A stretch of DNA of 64,000 nucleotides from Buddleja alternifolia (lineage: Eukaryota > Streptophyta > Magnoliopsida > Lamiales > Scrophulariaceae), in the NCBI GenBank assembly GCA_019426215.1, contig CM033396.1:36322503-36386502 (forward strand). Reading direction: 5' to 3'. Under the pieces are notes generated by a model, which had not been told where the DNA came from, searched no databases, and worked only from the letters and a program-made list of their open reading frames with translations. This document shows positions 22,284 through 33,907 of the stretch, in pieces; within the stretch, counting starts at the first letter, position 1; every line of letters starts with the position of its first letter. A program made the translations under genes and the position numbers.

Positions 22284-22835
22284 AACTTGACATCATTACG
22301 CTTCAATTTAAAAATATTAAGTACCCGCAAGTGTTTGATAAAAGTTCTCAAAGAAATAGGCTGAAAAGCACTATTTCCTAACGGAATCCATCAAATTTGG
22401 GATGGAAATTTTACATGGGACTAACATTGAAATTTGTTAAGACTTAGGGGACTAAATGTGGTACACCCACAAACAATGGAACCAAAATTGAAATTTGCCT
22501 AACTTATGGGACAAAATTGCAATTTTCCCAGATCCAATCCGATTAAAATATTACTTAAACTATGATATTTTATATATATATATATATATAGTTGTATTTA
22601 TAATAAATATACATAGAATGGCTAATAACACATTTCATTTTAATAAATAGAAACTTAAAAAATAAAAAAGATATGTGTAATTATGTAAACAAGAGTTCTT
22701 TTGATAATATTAGACCAAACCCAAGGTTATAGCATATATATTTCACCCTAATTTTTATAGAAGATGAGTTAAATGAGAAATAAGGTTACAATGAAGTTAC
22801 CCAAAAAATGAATTTGTTGGAGAACTAGTTGCTAT

Positions 22836-23797
22836 TAGGGGTGGGCATTCGGTTCGGGTAATTCGGATCCCGAACCGACCCGATCGGGTTCGGGTAATTC
22901 GGTTCGGGTAATTCGGTTAAAAATCGGGTTCGGTTTATACCCGAACCCGAATATCACTGTTCGGGTTCGGTATCGGGTAGAGGTTTAATTTTGATCGGGT
23001 AATTCGGGTACCCGAATTACCCGATCAAAATTAAACCTCTACCCGATACCGATTACCCGAATTACCCGATTTAATTTTTTTAAAATTAAATAATAAAAAA
23101 ATTAATACACAATTCTATTCGGGTACCCATGTTCTATCATTTATAGTTAAAAGTAGGAAGTCAATAGTACTTAAGAGTCAAATGTGGTGGCTGGTGGGTT
23201 ATGACTCAACAGTACTATGGTTTATGACTTTAGTTTTCATGGTATTTTAATTTGATTTGATCAAACAAGGATTGCAATTGAATATTTGTACTTTTAAGTT
23301 TTAATGTATGATTTGTGCTTCGAATTTTCTTAAATTTTAATAGTATAAAATTTAATGTATCCAAAAGTAAATAATGTAGTAGAACTCGAATTAGAAATTT
23401 AACAAAATATGTTAAAAAAATGGAAATTGAAAACAGAGGCAATTAAATTGCCTCTGTTTTGCAACGTCCAAAACAGAATTGAGAAAGAGTTGGGCCTTCT
23501 TTTTGGAGGCCCAAATACCTTACTCCAATCCAAAATTTAAAGTCCAAAAATCAAAAATTAATTTTTTGAATGAAAATCAGAATTGGGCCAACGTTTTGAG
23601 GCCCAAAAAATTGTGTCTATTTTTTTTTTTATTATGAGGAAACCCGAATCCGAACCCGATCGGGTAACCGAACCCGAAATACCCGAATTGTTGGGTACCC
23701 GAGTATATCGGTTCGGTTTCGGGTGGTAAGATCATATACCCAAAACCCGAACCCGAAAAACCCGAATCCGATAACCCGAACCGAATGCCCACCCCTA
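22836..23797. mobile_element. hAT non-autonomous element (8-bp TSD GTTGCTAT)
   Basis: Termini TAGGGGTGGGCATTCGG and its inverse; GTTGCTAT at 22828-22835 and 23798-23805. The paralogous intron at about 30930-30945 has a single GTTGCTAT, the empty site. Many CGGGTAATTCGG motifs occur in both orientations. No transposase. Confidence 0.95.
22968..23051. repeat. 84-bp perfect palindrome
   Basis: The 42-base arms 22968-23009 and 23010-23051 are exact reverse complements with no spacer, centred on GGGT/ACCC. It lies inside the hAT element. Confidence 0.95.
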
Positions 23798-24029
23798 GTT
23801 GCTATGCATAGCTTCTAACAAAAGAAACATAAGAGACTTAAAACACTATTTATATCAATGCACTTTTGTTCTTTGTTGCGTAATAATTTGAAAATTCTTA
23901 TCAAGCAAAAATCCTCAAAAGTGTTAACAAATTGGTCTGTTGTACAGTATCGGACGAGTTCATTTGCGGAGCCATGATACAATTTGGTAAGAAGAGTTTA
24001 TTTCCAATATATTACTTTAAATTAAAACA

Positions 24030-24399
24030 AATAATTTTATACTTTTGGCATTTTTTTTCTGGAATATTCGCTGGAACAACATCACATACATTGCATTTGA
24101 CCTTTTTAATGGTAAAAAATAAATTTATGGCCCTTGTGGTTTACTATATTTACCCTTTTAAATTGAAATGATAGTTTGAATTGTACAACTCAAAATAGTG
24201 AAACCACAAGAAAATGTCGTTTTAAGTGATAAAATATCATTGTTACCCCTAAAGGGGTCACATGTGATGGAATCCCCTCGGAATATTATGTTTATTCCGC
24301 TGAAAAATACTAAAATATAAAATAAGAGGTTACAGAGAGAGAGTTCTTTGAAGAATATGCAAATATTAATTCTAACTAATTATACGTTTAAAAATGCAG
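24030..24399 (+). other. upstream flank of ANK-PGG copy 2
   Basis: AT-rich; no start exon with a convincing Met was identified, so the N-terminus of copy 2 is unknown. Confidence 0.4.
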
Positions 24400-24556
24400 A
24401 AACAGGGAAGGATTTTAGGCAATACTTGGAACTATACAAGGCTGCATTGAGGGGTGACTGGAATATAGCTGAGAGAGTCCTAATGAAAGACAAAGACGCC
24501 GCTAAACTGGTGAACTTTGTGCCAAATTCATCATTGGCCTATAAGGAATGTCTTGG
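24400..24556 (+). pseudogene. ankyrin exon, 5' half (before LTR insertion)
   Basis: Starts after AATGCAG; reads GKDFRQYLELYKAALRGDW and ends at KECLG, where LTR sequence starts. The reading resumes in phase after 27047. Confidence 0.8.
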
Positions 24557-25146
24557 TGATGGGATATAAGTGTGGAGACAAATCAAATTATCAAAACGAA
24601 TAGCTTTGGTAGGTGGAACCAAAGGTTGTTTGGTAGGTGGAACCCAGAGTTGTTTGGTAGGTGAAACCAAGAGGTTGTTTGGTAGGTGAAACCAATAGGA
24701 GTTTTGGTAGGTGGAATTACTCCTATAAATAGGAGTGAATTTCCTTCACTTCAGGTATCCCAAATTGAGAGAAAACATAGAGAGCAAAGTGTGTGTAGTG
24801 TAATATATACTAGAAAAAATGTAGTGTATACTAGGGAAAGCAATTTGTGGTAGATACAAATTGTGCTACACGGAAAACACTTGTGGGGTTTTTCTCTCGG
24901 GGCAATACAAAGGGGGATGGGAGAGTAGTGTTCTATATAACTTTGAGAGTGGTTGTACAAGAATGATTTTCTTGAGTTTGTCTATAAACTCAAGTGTGTA
25001 TTTTGTACCGGTAAATTTCTCTCATAGTAGAAGAACTGGAAACTCTGGTGGACGTAGGCAAATTGCCGAACCACGTAAATCTGTTGTCTTGTTTTCATGC
25101 TTTGATTCTTATTTTAAAGTTCGTTCATGCGCGTTGATTCCTAACA
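24557..25146 (+). repeat. 5' LTR
   Basis: 590 bp; includes GGTAGGTGGAACC short repeats (24608-24720) and a TATAAATA promoter core. Confidence 0.9.
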
Positions 25147-25900
25147 ACTGGTATCAGAGCACGGGTTACAGCGATCCGTGGGCGAATCAATGGCGTCTGA
25201 AGATGGTAAAGTAAGAGTCGGGGAAAAAGCCTGAAAAGGTGACAGATGCAGACTGAGAGTTGCAGGAGATCATGCTGCAAGTTTTGGGGGTTATCCCGTT
25301 GAACGTTAACGAGAAAACATTGAAAATCGTGGTGCCAGATGCAGAGGCAGAGTCGCAACAGCGAAGGCAGGTTTATGTTGCCGGGTTGGGTAGACATGAA
25401 GCCAGTGGGAGCAGTTGCAGTGCCGGGGGCAGATCCGTATAGCCGGAGGTCAAGGGGCCAGACTCGTGTTGCCAAGAGGGTGAAAGAACGAGCAAGCCGG
25501 GGACCGGGGGAGGCAGAGTTACGGTGGCATGACCACGTGGATAAACCATGAAGGCAGAAAAGGAGACCGAGAAAGGTTGACTGTGGAGCCGGAAGTCATG
25601 GGGGTAGGATGCGAAGTCGGGTAGGCAAATTCGCAGAGCCGGGGCAGGATGTGGAGCTGGGTAGGCAGATTCGCGGAGCCGGGGCAGAACGCTGAGTCGG
25701 GGCAGATTCGCGGAGCCGGGTAGGCAAATTCGCGGAGCCAGGGTTTTGTTGGCGGATGAATCGGACATTGCTAGTGCAGTGGGAGCATTATGCAGATATG
25801 TGGGGGATCCGAGTTGCAATTGAAAAACCAAAGTATTGACGGATGGATCAAGACATAGCTCATGCAGATATGTGGGAAGATCCGAGATAGTCAATGGAAA

Positions 25901-26085
25901 GTCCTTGGTGTAAGGGTGTCGCGAGACAGGTTAACCAAGGTGAAAAATCCTTGGTGTAAAGGTGTCGCGAGACAGGTTGACCAAGGTGGAAAGTCTTTGG
26001 TGTAAGGGTGTCGCGAGACAGGTTGACCAAAGCGGGAAAGTCCTTGGTGTAAGGATGTCGAGAGACGGGTTGACCAAGGTGGTTA
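25901..26085. repeat. 46-bp tandem repeat inside the LTR element (4 copies)
   Basis: Copies of TTGGTGTAAGGGTGTCGCG start near 25903, 25949, 25995 and 26042. Each contains GGTTGACCAAGG. Confidence 0.85.
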
Positions 26086-26452
26086 TCCTCTTATAGGGAG
26101 GATGGCAACGAAAGTTGCGGGGTTGTGAGACATGTTCCGGGTTTTGGGAGTAACCTATATCCAAAGGTCAGTTGGACCGAGATGGATAAGTCACGGTATT
26201 CGGGAGTTGGTTGATCACCAAAAGGAATAAGGTAGTGGCGGAGGTTCAAAGAAGGGGAACATTGTGTAAGTCCGTCGAGTAGGAGCACTAGGGACGGATG
26301 GATTGATGAGACAAGGAGATGTCTCGGTTTTGATCTCCATTGGATTTGGGGATGTGACCGACTAGATTGAGGTTCACCTGGGAAAAGTGAAGGAATGATC
26401 GAGAAGATGGGATTGTGTCTTCAAGTTTGAGTTTGGTCTCCAAGTGGGAGAT

Positions 26453-27042
26453 TGATGGGATATAAGTGTGGAGACAAATTAAATTATCAAAATGAATAGC
26501 TTTGGTAGGTGGAACCAAAGGTTGTTTGGTAGGTGGAACCAAAAGTTGTTTGGTAGATGAAACCAAGAGGTTGTTTGGTAGGTGAAACCAAAAGGAGTTT
26601 TGGTAGGTGGAATTACTCCTATAAATAGGAGTGAATTTCCTTCACTTCAGGTATCCCAAATTGAGAGAAAACATAGAGAGCAAAGTGTGTGTAGTGTAAT
26701 ATATACTAGGAAAAATGTAGTGTATACTAGGGAAAGCAATTTGTGGTAGATACAAATTGTGCTACACGGGAAACATTTGTGGGGTTTTTCTCTCGGGGCA
26801 ATACAAAGGGGGATGGGAGAGTAGTGTTCTATATAACTTTGAGAGTGGTTGTACAAGAGTGATTTTCTTGAGTTTGTCTATAAACTCAAGTGTGTATTTT
26901 GTACCAGTAAATTTCTCTCATAGTAGAAGAACTGGAAACTCTGGTTGACGTAGGCAAATTGCCGAACCACGTAAATCTGTTGTCTTGTTTTCTTGCTTTG
27001 ATTCTTATTTTAAAGTTCGTTCATGCGCGTTGATTCCTAACA
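26453..27042 (+). repeat. 3' LTR
   Basis: 590 bp, the same length as the 5' LTR. Confidence 0.9.
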
Positions 27043-27047
27043 ACTGG

Positions 27048-27292
27048 AAACACTGCCTTGCATTTTGCTGCAGTGGCTGGAAACATAGAGATTGCTAATA
27101 TTCTTATTACTAGAAATCCCGATTTGCTTTATATTGCGAATCGTCAAAATCGTTATCCGGTGCACAAAGCTGCTAGAACTGCCAAAAGACGCGTACTTGT
27201 CTATTTTTTATCTGTGACGAAGGAGCCAGAACTTTATGAAGGAGAAGTTGGTCTTGATCTTCTAATAGCTATCATTATGGCCGATTTTTTTG
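27048..27292 (+). pseudogene. ankyrin exon, 3' half (after LTR insertion)
   Basis: Reads NTALHFAAVAGNIEIANIL and NRYPVHKAARTAKRRVL, two ankyrin repeats, then the donor GTGAGT at 27293. Phase 1 exit matches the next exon. Confidence 0.85.
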
Positions 27293-28623
27293 GTGAGTAA
27301 ACGAACTTTTATTTAAAGCTCAGTTGGTGTATTCAGCTCGAATCATCTGTTTCGATATGGGTGATTCATCTCATGTTGCACATATGGGAAAATTTTATTT
27401 TTGGTCCCACGGTACAAATTCAGATACAAAGTTGGTAAGTAGCATCATGTTTTAGAAAAATGCAATTTTGGTCTTAAAATATCCTTTTCATTGTAGAAGT
27501 ACTCACTTTCAAGTTTTCTGTAGAAAAGACCACGTGAAGGTGTGGCCGTTAACTCTTCATGTAAGATTTCTAAAATTACAAAATTTGATCTCATATTGTA
27601 GCACTTTTTTTAAATTTTGTACCACTTCTAAAATATTAATCGGCAAATATGTATACAATAGCTGTTAACTTACGCATTTGTTGCAAATAGAATTTTTTTT
27701 TCATGGTCAATATGCTTTCTCATCCATTACTTTTAGGGAACTATGATTTTCTATATATTTTGACGAATGGCATTGTGTAATGTTTATAATATTATATACT
27801 ATAGGACATTCCATATAGTTATTGTCGTTAATAATCTTGTGAAAATTATTATTGTGGCATAACCAATAAATTGTCAATTCATATATATATTACTAGTGAC
27901 AATTTTAATATTACCACTTAATATTTAGTTATTACTATTAATTTCTCTTGTAGTGAATCTAGTAATAGCTAATGCGGAAAATTATAAATTTATTAATCTC
28001 ATAATTATAGGTGGTGGCAAAAATAGTCTCATGATTTTACCCACTGACAATTTAGGTATGTAGCTTCGTAAAACTTGCAGATTGAGTCCAATTTTTACTA
28101 GAAAATTTCAATTTAGCCGAAGAAGTCACGTGCCTTGCACATGCACGCCGAATATGGGAATTTTTGATTTTCCAACAAAATCAGCTTAGGTGTCGTTTTT
28201 AAAAAAAATTATTTAATTTTAAAATCATGACATTGATATATATAACTTAAGAAATAGAAAGTATATAAAAAATCATGACATGTAACAAATATTATAGTTG
28301 TCACTTTATTTATGTTGTCGCTATACATGTGTCAGTAATTGTCAATAGTGACAACTTTAAAGAAATTTTTATTACCCTTTCAAAAAAAAAAAATTTAACT
28401 TTTTTCACTAGCTAAAATTCTTATTTAGACAAAGCAAAATTATTTTCACGCATTATATATGCCTATTGACAATTTTAGCATGCATTGTTACTTCAAATTT
28501 TGTCATTAATATTACTTTTTTGTTGTAGTATAACTTAAATTTCAAACAACGTACTCATTAGAAAAGAGGTTAATCTTTATCACATTCATTAATCTCTAAA
28601 ATTAATGTGTGCGATCAATGCAG

Positions 28624-28770
28624 ATCTGGCGTTTGAGTTGGTCAACAAATATCCCCATTTGGCTACATTGTGTTACATGGAGAAGGCTGCTTTGAAGACA
28701 ATGGCTTTGAAGAGTAGTGCTTTCCGCAGTGGACATAGTTTTAGCTTCTGGGAACGATGGATCTACAATG
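28624..28770 (+). pseudogene. ankyrin-region exon, copy 2
   Basis: 147 bases; intact frame LAFELVNKYPHLATLCYME to SFSFWERWIYN. Borders AATGCAG and GTAAGT. Confidence 0.85.
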
Positions 28771-28939
28771 GTAAGTCTAAGCGTTACGGAAAGATCTCGA
28801 AATTATTTGGAAATCTCTCTTTTTTCTTTCACAACTTTTGCCAGTGCAATTGATTTAAGTGGTAAGTATGATAAAGGAACTGTATTTTAAGTAACGTCCA
28901 TGGTTGAAACATATAATTGATTAACTCACACAAGAAAAA

Positions 28940-29135
28940 GAGAATATAGCAGATACCCCCAACCTATGAGGTGATGTGCGTTTTGTCCCCTCACCTATGT
29001 GATTTGTAGCCAGAAGTTGACCGAGGGGGTTAAGTACACATATATGATAGATTAGGGTGTTAAATGCAACTTTTAATAGGTTGAGGGCAAAGTGCACATC
29101 ACCTCATAGGTTTAGGGAGTATCTGCTATTTTCTC
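28940..29135. mobile_element. MULE-type MITE (9-bp TSD CAAGAAAAA)
   Basis: About 50-bp inverted termini (GAGAATATAGCAGATAC against GAGAAAATAGCAGATAC) and CAAGAAAAA at 28931-28939 and 29136-29144. A 9-bp TSD points to the Mutator superfamily. 196 bp, no coding capacity. It lies in an intron of ANK-PGG copy 2. Confidence 0.9.
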
Positions 29136-29311
29136 CAAGAAAAATTAATAAACCAAGAAACAAAGTCGGAAGAGGGGTCTGGTGGAAAGGTGTTGGGGTT
29201 ACGAGGGAAAGTGTTGTGTTACAACATAATATTTGGTTTGACAAATGATTAAAGAGCATAAATTTCATGTTCATTTGGTCTCATCATGCATGAATCTAAT
29301 GTCTATGGGTT

Positions 29312-29714
29312 CACTACAAAAAAAGTATTCAACCACCATGGTTAAATATTGACAATGAAAATATAATCCATTCTTTGAATTCGTGGTCTATAGCAAAATA
29401 AATCTACGACTAAATTTGTCGTGATAGACATTTCATATTGTCACGCTGGCGTAAGCCGTGGTGAGAAATATTACTGACTATTTTAAGCTCTAATTGGCCA
29501 TAGTGAAAAAAATACTAGTCTAGATCTTTTTTACATGGCATGGTCTTTTGCAATGAACAGAACCTTGGCAATAACTATAAATCGTGGGCAATGTTTGGCC
29601 ATGTTTATAGATTCTACGACTAAAGTCGACGCGAAGCAGTGGTACATCAATTTTGACGGTGGCAAATAGATTTTTTACTAATTGACATGGACAAAAATTA
29701 AATTCCTTGTAGTG
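29312..29714. mobile_element. CACTA-type MITE (3-bp TSD GTT)
   Basis: CACTACAA start, TTGTAGTG end, GTT at 29309-29311 and 29715-29717. 403 bp. Related along its length to 55046-55425 (shared GCCGTGGTGA and GACTATTTTA-type motifs). Non-coding. Confidence 0.9.
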
Positions 29715-30434
29715 GTTGGGAATGTTGAAGAGGGAATACTTGAACTATTAACATCTATTCATCTATGGTCATTGGTCATGAGCCCAAACAAAGTTTACTC
29801 AGTTTAGGCTTCCATTTATTGACATGTAGAGCCAAATGTTTGCACAAGACTAGTGTCGCATTATAAAGAAAAATTAATGGAATAGAATCACGTATGCTTT
29901 CAGATGCATGTAGGTCTCATATATTTTTCAACAGTAGTAATGATTGTTTAGATTCAGATATTGATATATTACATTTACTCCATGTTGGTTTAGCTCAAAA
30001 TGAATCAGAGATTTATGCTCCACAATCCCCTTTCAACTAAAAATTAAATTAGGTTATTTTTTAATCAAATATCTTCTCGCTCATGTCAATTTGTCATCAA
30101 CATGACATCATTACGCTTCAATTTAAAAATATTAAGTACCCCCAAGTGTTTGATAAAAGTTTTCAAAGAAATAGGCTGAAAAGCACTATTTCTATTTCCT
30201 AACGGAATCCATCAAATTTTGGACGGAAATTTTAGCTGGGACTATCATTGAAATTTGTTAAGACTTAGGGGACTAAATGTAGTACACCCACAAACAATGG
30301 AACCAAAATTGAAATTTGCCTAACTTATGGGACAAAACTACAATTTTCCCAGATCCAATCCGATTAAAATATTACTTAAACTGTAATATTTTAAGGATAT
30401 ATATATATATATATAGTTGTATTTATAATAAATA

Positions 30435-30775
30435 TCTATACTATTATATAAAGTGAAAGAGACCTAGAGTAACTACTTTGGGCTTTCAAATTTTGGTGAA
30501 ACCTTCTTCCACTCAAAATTTGACAAGTGTCCCAAATAACTACCATTTCCCTTCTAAATTTTATTCTCTCCCCTATTTTCTCTCACATTATCTTTATATA
30601 ACACATTTATTTTCCTTTTATCTCCCATACCTTTTTTTTTTCCCAACTATCTTCTTTATGTTTTATTTATTTGATTTTGGTACAAAAAATAATTATCAAA
30701 TTGACTTTAACTAAAAGAATTTTTTTAAAATTTTTTCTATTTTGCACACGCAAACAAGTGTGCGGCATTTACTAG
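30435..30775 (+). mobile_element. Helitron-like insertion
   Basis: Starts TCTATACTATTATATAAAG and ends CTAG, with a 6-bp stem hairpin (GCACAC...GTGTGC) 11 bp before the end; it sits after an A, as Helitrons do. The paralogous intron at about 22608 lacks it, which marks both borders roughly. No Rep/helicase: non-autonomous. The base after CTAG is C rather than the usual T. Confidence 0.7.
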
Positions 30776-31071
30776 CTGTAGTACATAGAATGGCTAAGAA
30801 CACATTTCATTTTAATGAATAGAAATTTATTATAGCATATATATTTCACCCTAATTTTTATAGAAGATGAGTGAAATGAGAAATAAGGTTACATGGAAGT
30901 TACCCCAAAAATGAATTTGCTAGAGAACTAGTTGCTATGCATAGCTTCTAACAAAAGAAACACAAGAGACTTATTATATCAATGCATTTTTGTTCTTTTT
31001 TGTGTAATAATTTGAAAATTCTTATCAATCAAAAATCCTCAAAAGTGTTAACAAATTGGTCTGTTGTACAG

Positions 31072-31110
31072 TATCGGACGAGTTCATTTGCGGAGCCATG
31101 ATACAATTTG
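31072..31110 (+). pseudogene. 39-base micro-exon, copy 2
   Basis: Acceptor TTGTACAG; the donor is GCAAGA where the other two copies have GTAAGA/GTAAGAG. GC donors can work, but less well. Confidence 0.75.
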
Positions 31111-31294
31111 GCAAGAAGAGTTTATTTCCAATATATTACTTTAAATTAAAACAAATAATTCTTGAGCTATCACTCTTCAAAAGTATTTGTCATATTATTA
31201 ACTAATTAGTGACGCACGTATTGTTATATATATGATACAAACTTTAAAATTGTAATTTTTATTCTTGTGAATTTCTACACGACTTTCACTGCAG

Positions 31295-31807
31295 TGCCTA
31301 AAATGAAGAGTATTTACCACATGAAACTGAAGCATCTAGATGCAATTAGACTCGTTGAGTGTTTGTTAAAGAAAATGGAGTCCTTAACCGAACTAGAAAC
31401 TTTCACTATTCTCTATGATGCCATGATTCTGGCCTTAACCGAACTAGAAAATGGAGTCCTTAACCGAATCAGAAGCTTCCGATATATACTTCGATGCCAT
31501 GATTCTGGCCTCTGGTCAAGGGATCCAAGAGGTTATAGAAGTGATTGTGAACACATTTCCACAGGCAATTCATTGTCACAATACGGACACAAATCACAAC
31601 ATTTTTCATATCGCTGTGAAAAATCGCTGCGAAAATGTATACAATTTAGTTTACCAGATGAGTGCAGAAAAGAACCATTTTGCAGATCTATGGGACAATA
31701 ATGGTAACACTCTCCTACACTTGTGTGCAACATTAGCACCGCCACACAAACTTAATCTTGTGTCTGGGGCTGCTCTTCAAATGCAACGTGAACTACAATG
31801 GTTTAAG
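31295..31807 (+). pseudogene. ankyrin-region exon, copy 2 (76-base internal duplication)
   Basis: 513 bases against 437 in 11056-11492. The extra 76 bases around 31434-31509 repeat GAACTAGAAAATGGAGTCC-type sequence and are not a multiple of three, so the frame is lost and picked up again in another phase. Confidence 0.85.
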
Positions 31808-32344
31808 GTAATTGATACATCTTAATTTTATATCTATATCTATATATATATAGTTTGCTTGTGCAATCCAAAAACAAAGGATAAATGATATCATTGATAG
31901 AATTAATATTTTTAGTTAGCAAAGTTAAAGTATACTAACTAAATTAAAGAAGATACTGATTAAACATGGAATTAAGTGTCACATGTTGAATGGGATTATA
32001 GATATGAAGGTTGATGGTATCTTTTCTTTGACTAGATATGAAGGTATCTTAGAGCAAGAACCAACGGAATATTTATCCTCGATTAATACTCGATTTGGGG
32101 ATTTGTCTAGTACTGGTCTGTATATTATTCATAGTGTATTTTCCGTCCAACAATTTTGCCGCATTCCAATTTTGATCTCATATTTTATGGTTTCACATAT
32201 TTAGTCCTATAATTTTCAAAATGTCTCATATTCTATCCCAACCAAAATTTCCTTCCGAAAATCAAATCAACAAAACCCCACATTCCTTTTATCAGTTAAA
32301 AACAAACATAAAAAACTTCTCAAAATCCCACATGCATGTTCCTA

Positions 32345-32572
32345 ACAATTAGTAACACACCTTTAGTGACAACAATTATAGTTATCACTCTATTTGTGTT
32401 GTCACTATACATGTGTCACTTATTGTCAAAAGTGACAATTTTAAAGAAACTCTTATCACTAAAAATTCCTATTGTGACAGAGCAAAAATTATTGTCACTC
32501 ATTATAAACATCTACGTCTAGTGACATTGTCACTTTAAATTTTGTCACTAATATTACTTTTTGTTGTAGTGT
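32345..32572. mobile_element. CACTA-like MITE remnant, third copy
   Basis: Homologous to 10640-10874 and 12030-12256; ends TTTTTGTTGTAGTG, with many GTGAC motifs. Confidence 0.5.
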
Positions 32573-32719
32573 TTGTGTACATCTCTTGTTAACTAATGAA
32601 TTAAGTACTATATTTCAGTCATCATTATTTCGTATCTCTTTATCATTCTTCTAACATGTATCAGAATCATCACGGTTCTAATATTGTTTTCCCTGATATT
32701 GCTGGTTATTGGTCGGCAG

Positions 32720-32908
32720 GAAATAGAGAATTTTGTTCCACCGTATGTTAGAGAAAGTAAAAATTATGCCGGTAAAACTCCGCCTGAGATATTTACAGAA
32801 GAACGCAAGGAACTGAAAAAAGAGGGAGAGAAGTGGATGAGAGACACAGCAAGCTCATGTATCTTAGTTGCGGCAGTAATCGTTACGGTTGTATTTGCCG
32901 CTGTTATT
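32720..32908 (+). pseudogene. PGG-domain exon, copy 2, 5' part
   Basis: Starts after GTCGGCAG. Reads EIENFVPPYVRESKN and EGEKWMRDTASSCILVAA, into the first membrane segment, and stops making sense at the TIR element. Confidence 0.85.
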
Positions 32909-33899
32909 CATGGATCAGAGTATCGGCCGATATCCGATGATATCGGCCGATACATAACCGGATCGGACCCCTCCGATCCGATAAAATCCGACGATACCTT
33001 AAATTTTTCGGTGTGTTTTGTATCGCCGATATTATCGGATATCGGTCGATAATAACGGCGATACTATGATACTATCAGAGTATCGCCGATATTATCCGAT
33101 GATAATATCGGTGATACTAATCTGCCATTGTTTGGTTAAGAGATGAGAGGTAGTCCTACGTTTTCCGTCTGCTCCACCATTTTTGAAATTTCAACTTTGT
33201 GCAAGTTAGAATGAAGTTGAAGGTGGCGGTTTCAAGAGGGCATTGGAGGTAAAAATATATGTAGACAAAAAATTGGGAGAAGATTTGAAGGAAACGAGAA
33301 ACGAAAACAAAACAGATGAGACATGAAGTAGAACAGGAGTACCGGCGGAATGAAATGAAGAAGAAGAAGGGTTTGTGGATTAGAGTGTTTGACTACTTCT
33401 TTCTTTTATATATTCTTTTTTGTTTCCTTTTTCCTTTTTTAGCTTTGTTGTGTCTTAACTCTCAAGTGGTCTCTTCTCGACAAAAGAAAAAAGTTGGTTT
33501 ATTATATTATATATAATATAATATTATTAGGTTATATTCATTTTGATTTCATTTTAAATTATATATATTATTCAAAATATATGATATATATGTGTATATA
33601 TATATTTTTTATTTTAAAACATTATTAATATCTATTTATTTTATAATTCTTATTTCTATGAATTAATTCTTTGACTGACTAGAATTTTAGCTTCATTGAT
33701 GGTTGATGTAGCAAATATTTTTAATATGTATTAAAAAGTAGCAATTTGTGTCATTTATATTTGTCCTTAATTTTTTTAGAATTTTTGAAGCATTTTATAA
33801 TGCTTTTGTATCGCATCGCCCGATAATATCCCGATACGCCGCGACCGATATGGAACAACACCCGCGATATTATCCCCGATACCGCGACTTTGAACCATG
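32909..33899. mobile_element. TIR element inside the PGG exon (8-bp TSD)
   Basis: Termini CATGGATCAGAGT and ACTTTGAACCATG are imperfect inverted repeats. The flanks are CTGTTATT (32901-32908) and CTGCTATT (33900-33907), one mismatch. Subterminal CGGCCGATATC-like dyads are dense at both ends. 991 bp, no transposase. An 8-bp TSD suggests hAT; a 9-bp reading (Mutator) is possible because of the palindromic CATG ends. Confidence 0.8.
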
Positions 33900-33907
33900 C
33901 TGCTATT

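Larger units (their letters stand above)
22290..24025 (+). pseudogene. partial ANK-PGG copy: intron plus micro-exon
   Basis: Parallels 30105-31150: the same intron sequence, then the 39-base micro-exon at about 23949-23987. No other exon of this copy is present. A hAT element sits in its intron, and copy 2 keeps the empty site. Confidence 0.7.
24557..27042 (+). mobile_element. non-autonomous LTR retrotransposon inside an ankyrin exon
   Basis: Two 590-bp LTRs (24557-25146 and 26453-27042, TGATGGG...CTAACA) differ at only a handful of sites. The primer site TGGTATCAGAGC (initiator tRNA-Met) follows the first LTR by two bases, and a purine tract AAGTGGGAGAT precedes the second. The 1306-bp interior has no gag or pol; it contains Gly-codon-like GC-rich repeats (25610-25745) and a 46-bp tandem repeat (25901-26085). 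Each LTR carries a TATAAATA box (about 24719 and 26619). The flanking CTTGG/ACTGG may be a decayed 5-bp TSD. Near-identical LTRs suggest a young insertion. Confidence 0.9.

Noticed and set aside
33316..33516. Small hydrophobic plus-strand frame in the TIR element
   Set aside because: No domain, and the element looks non-coding throughout.
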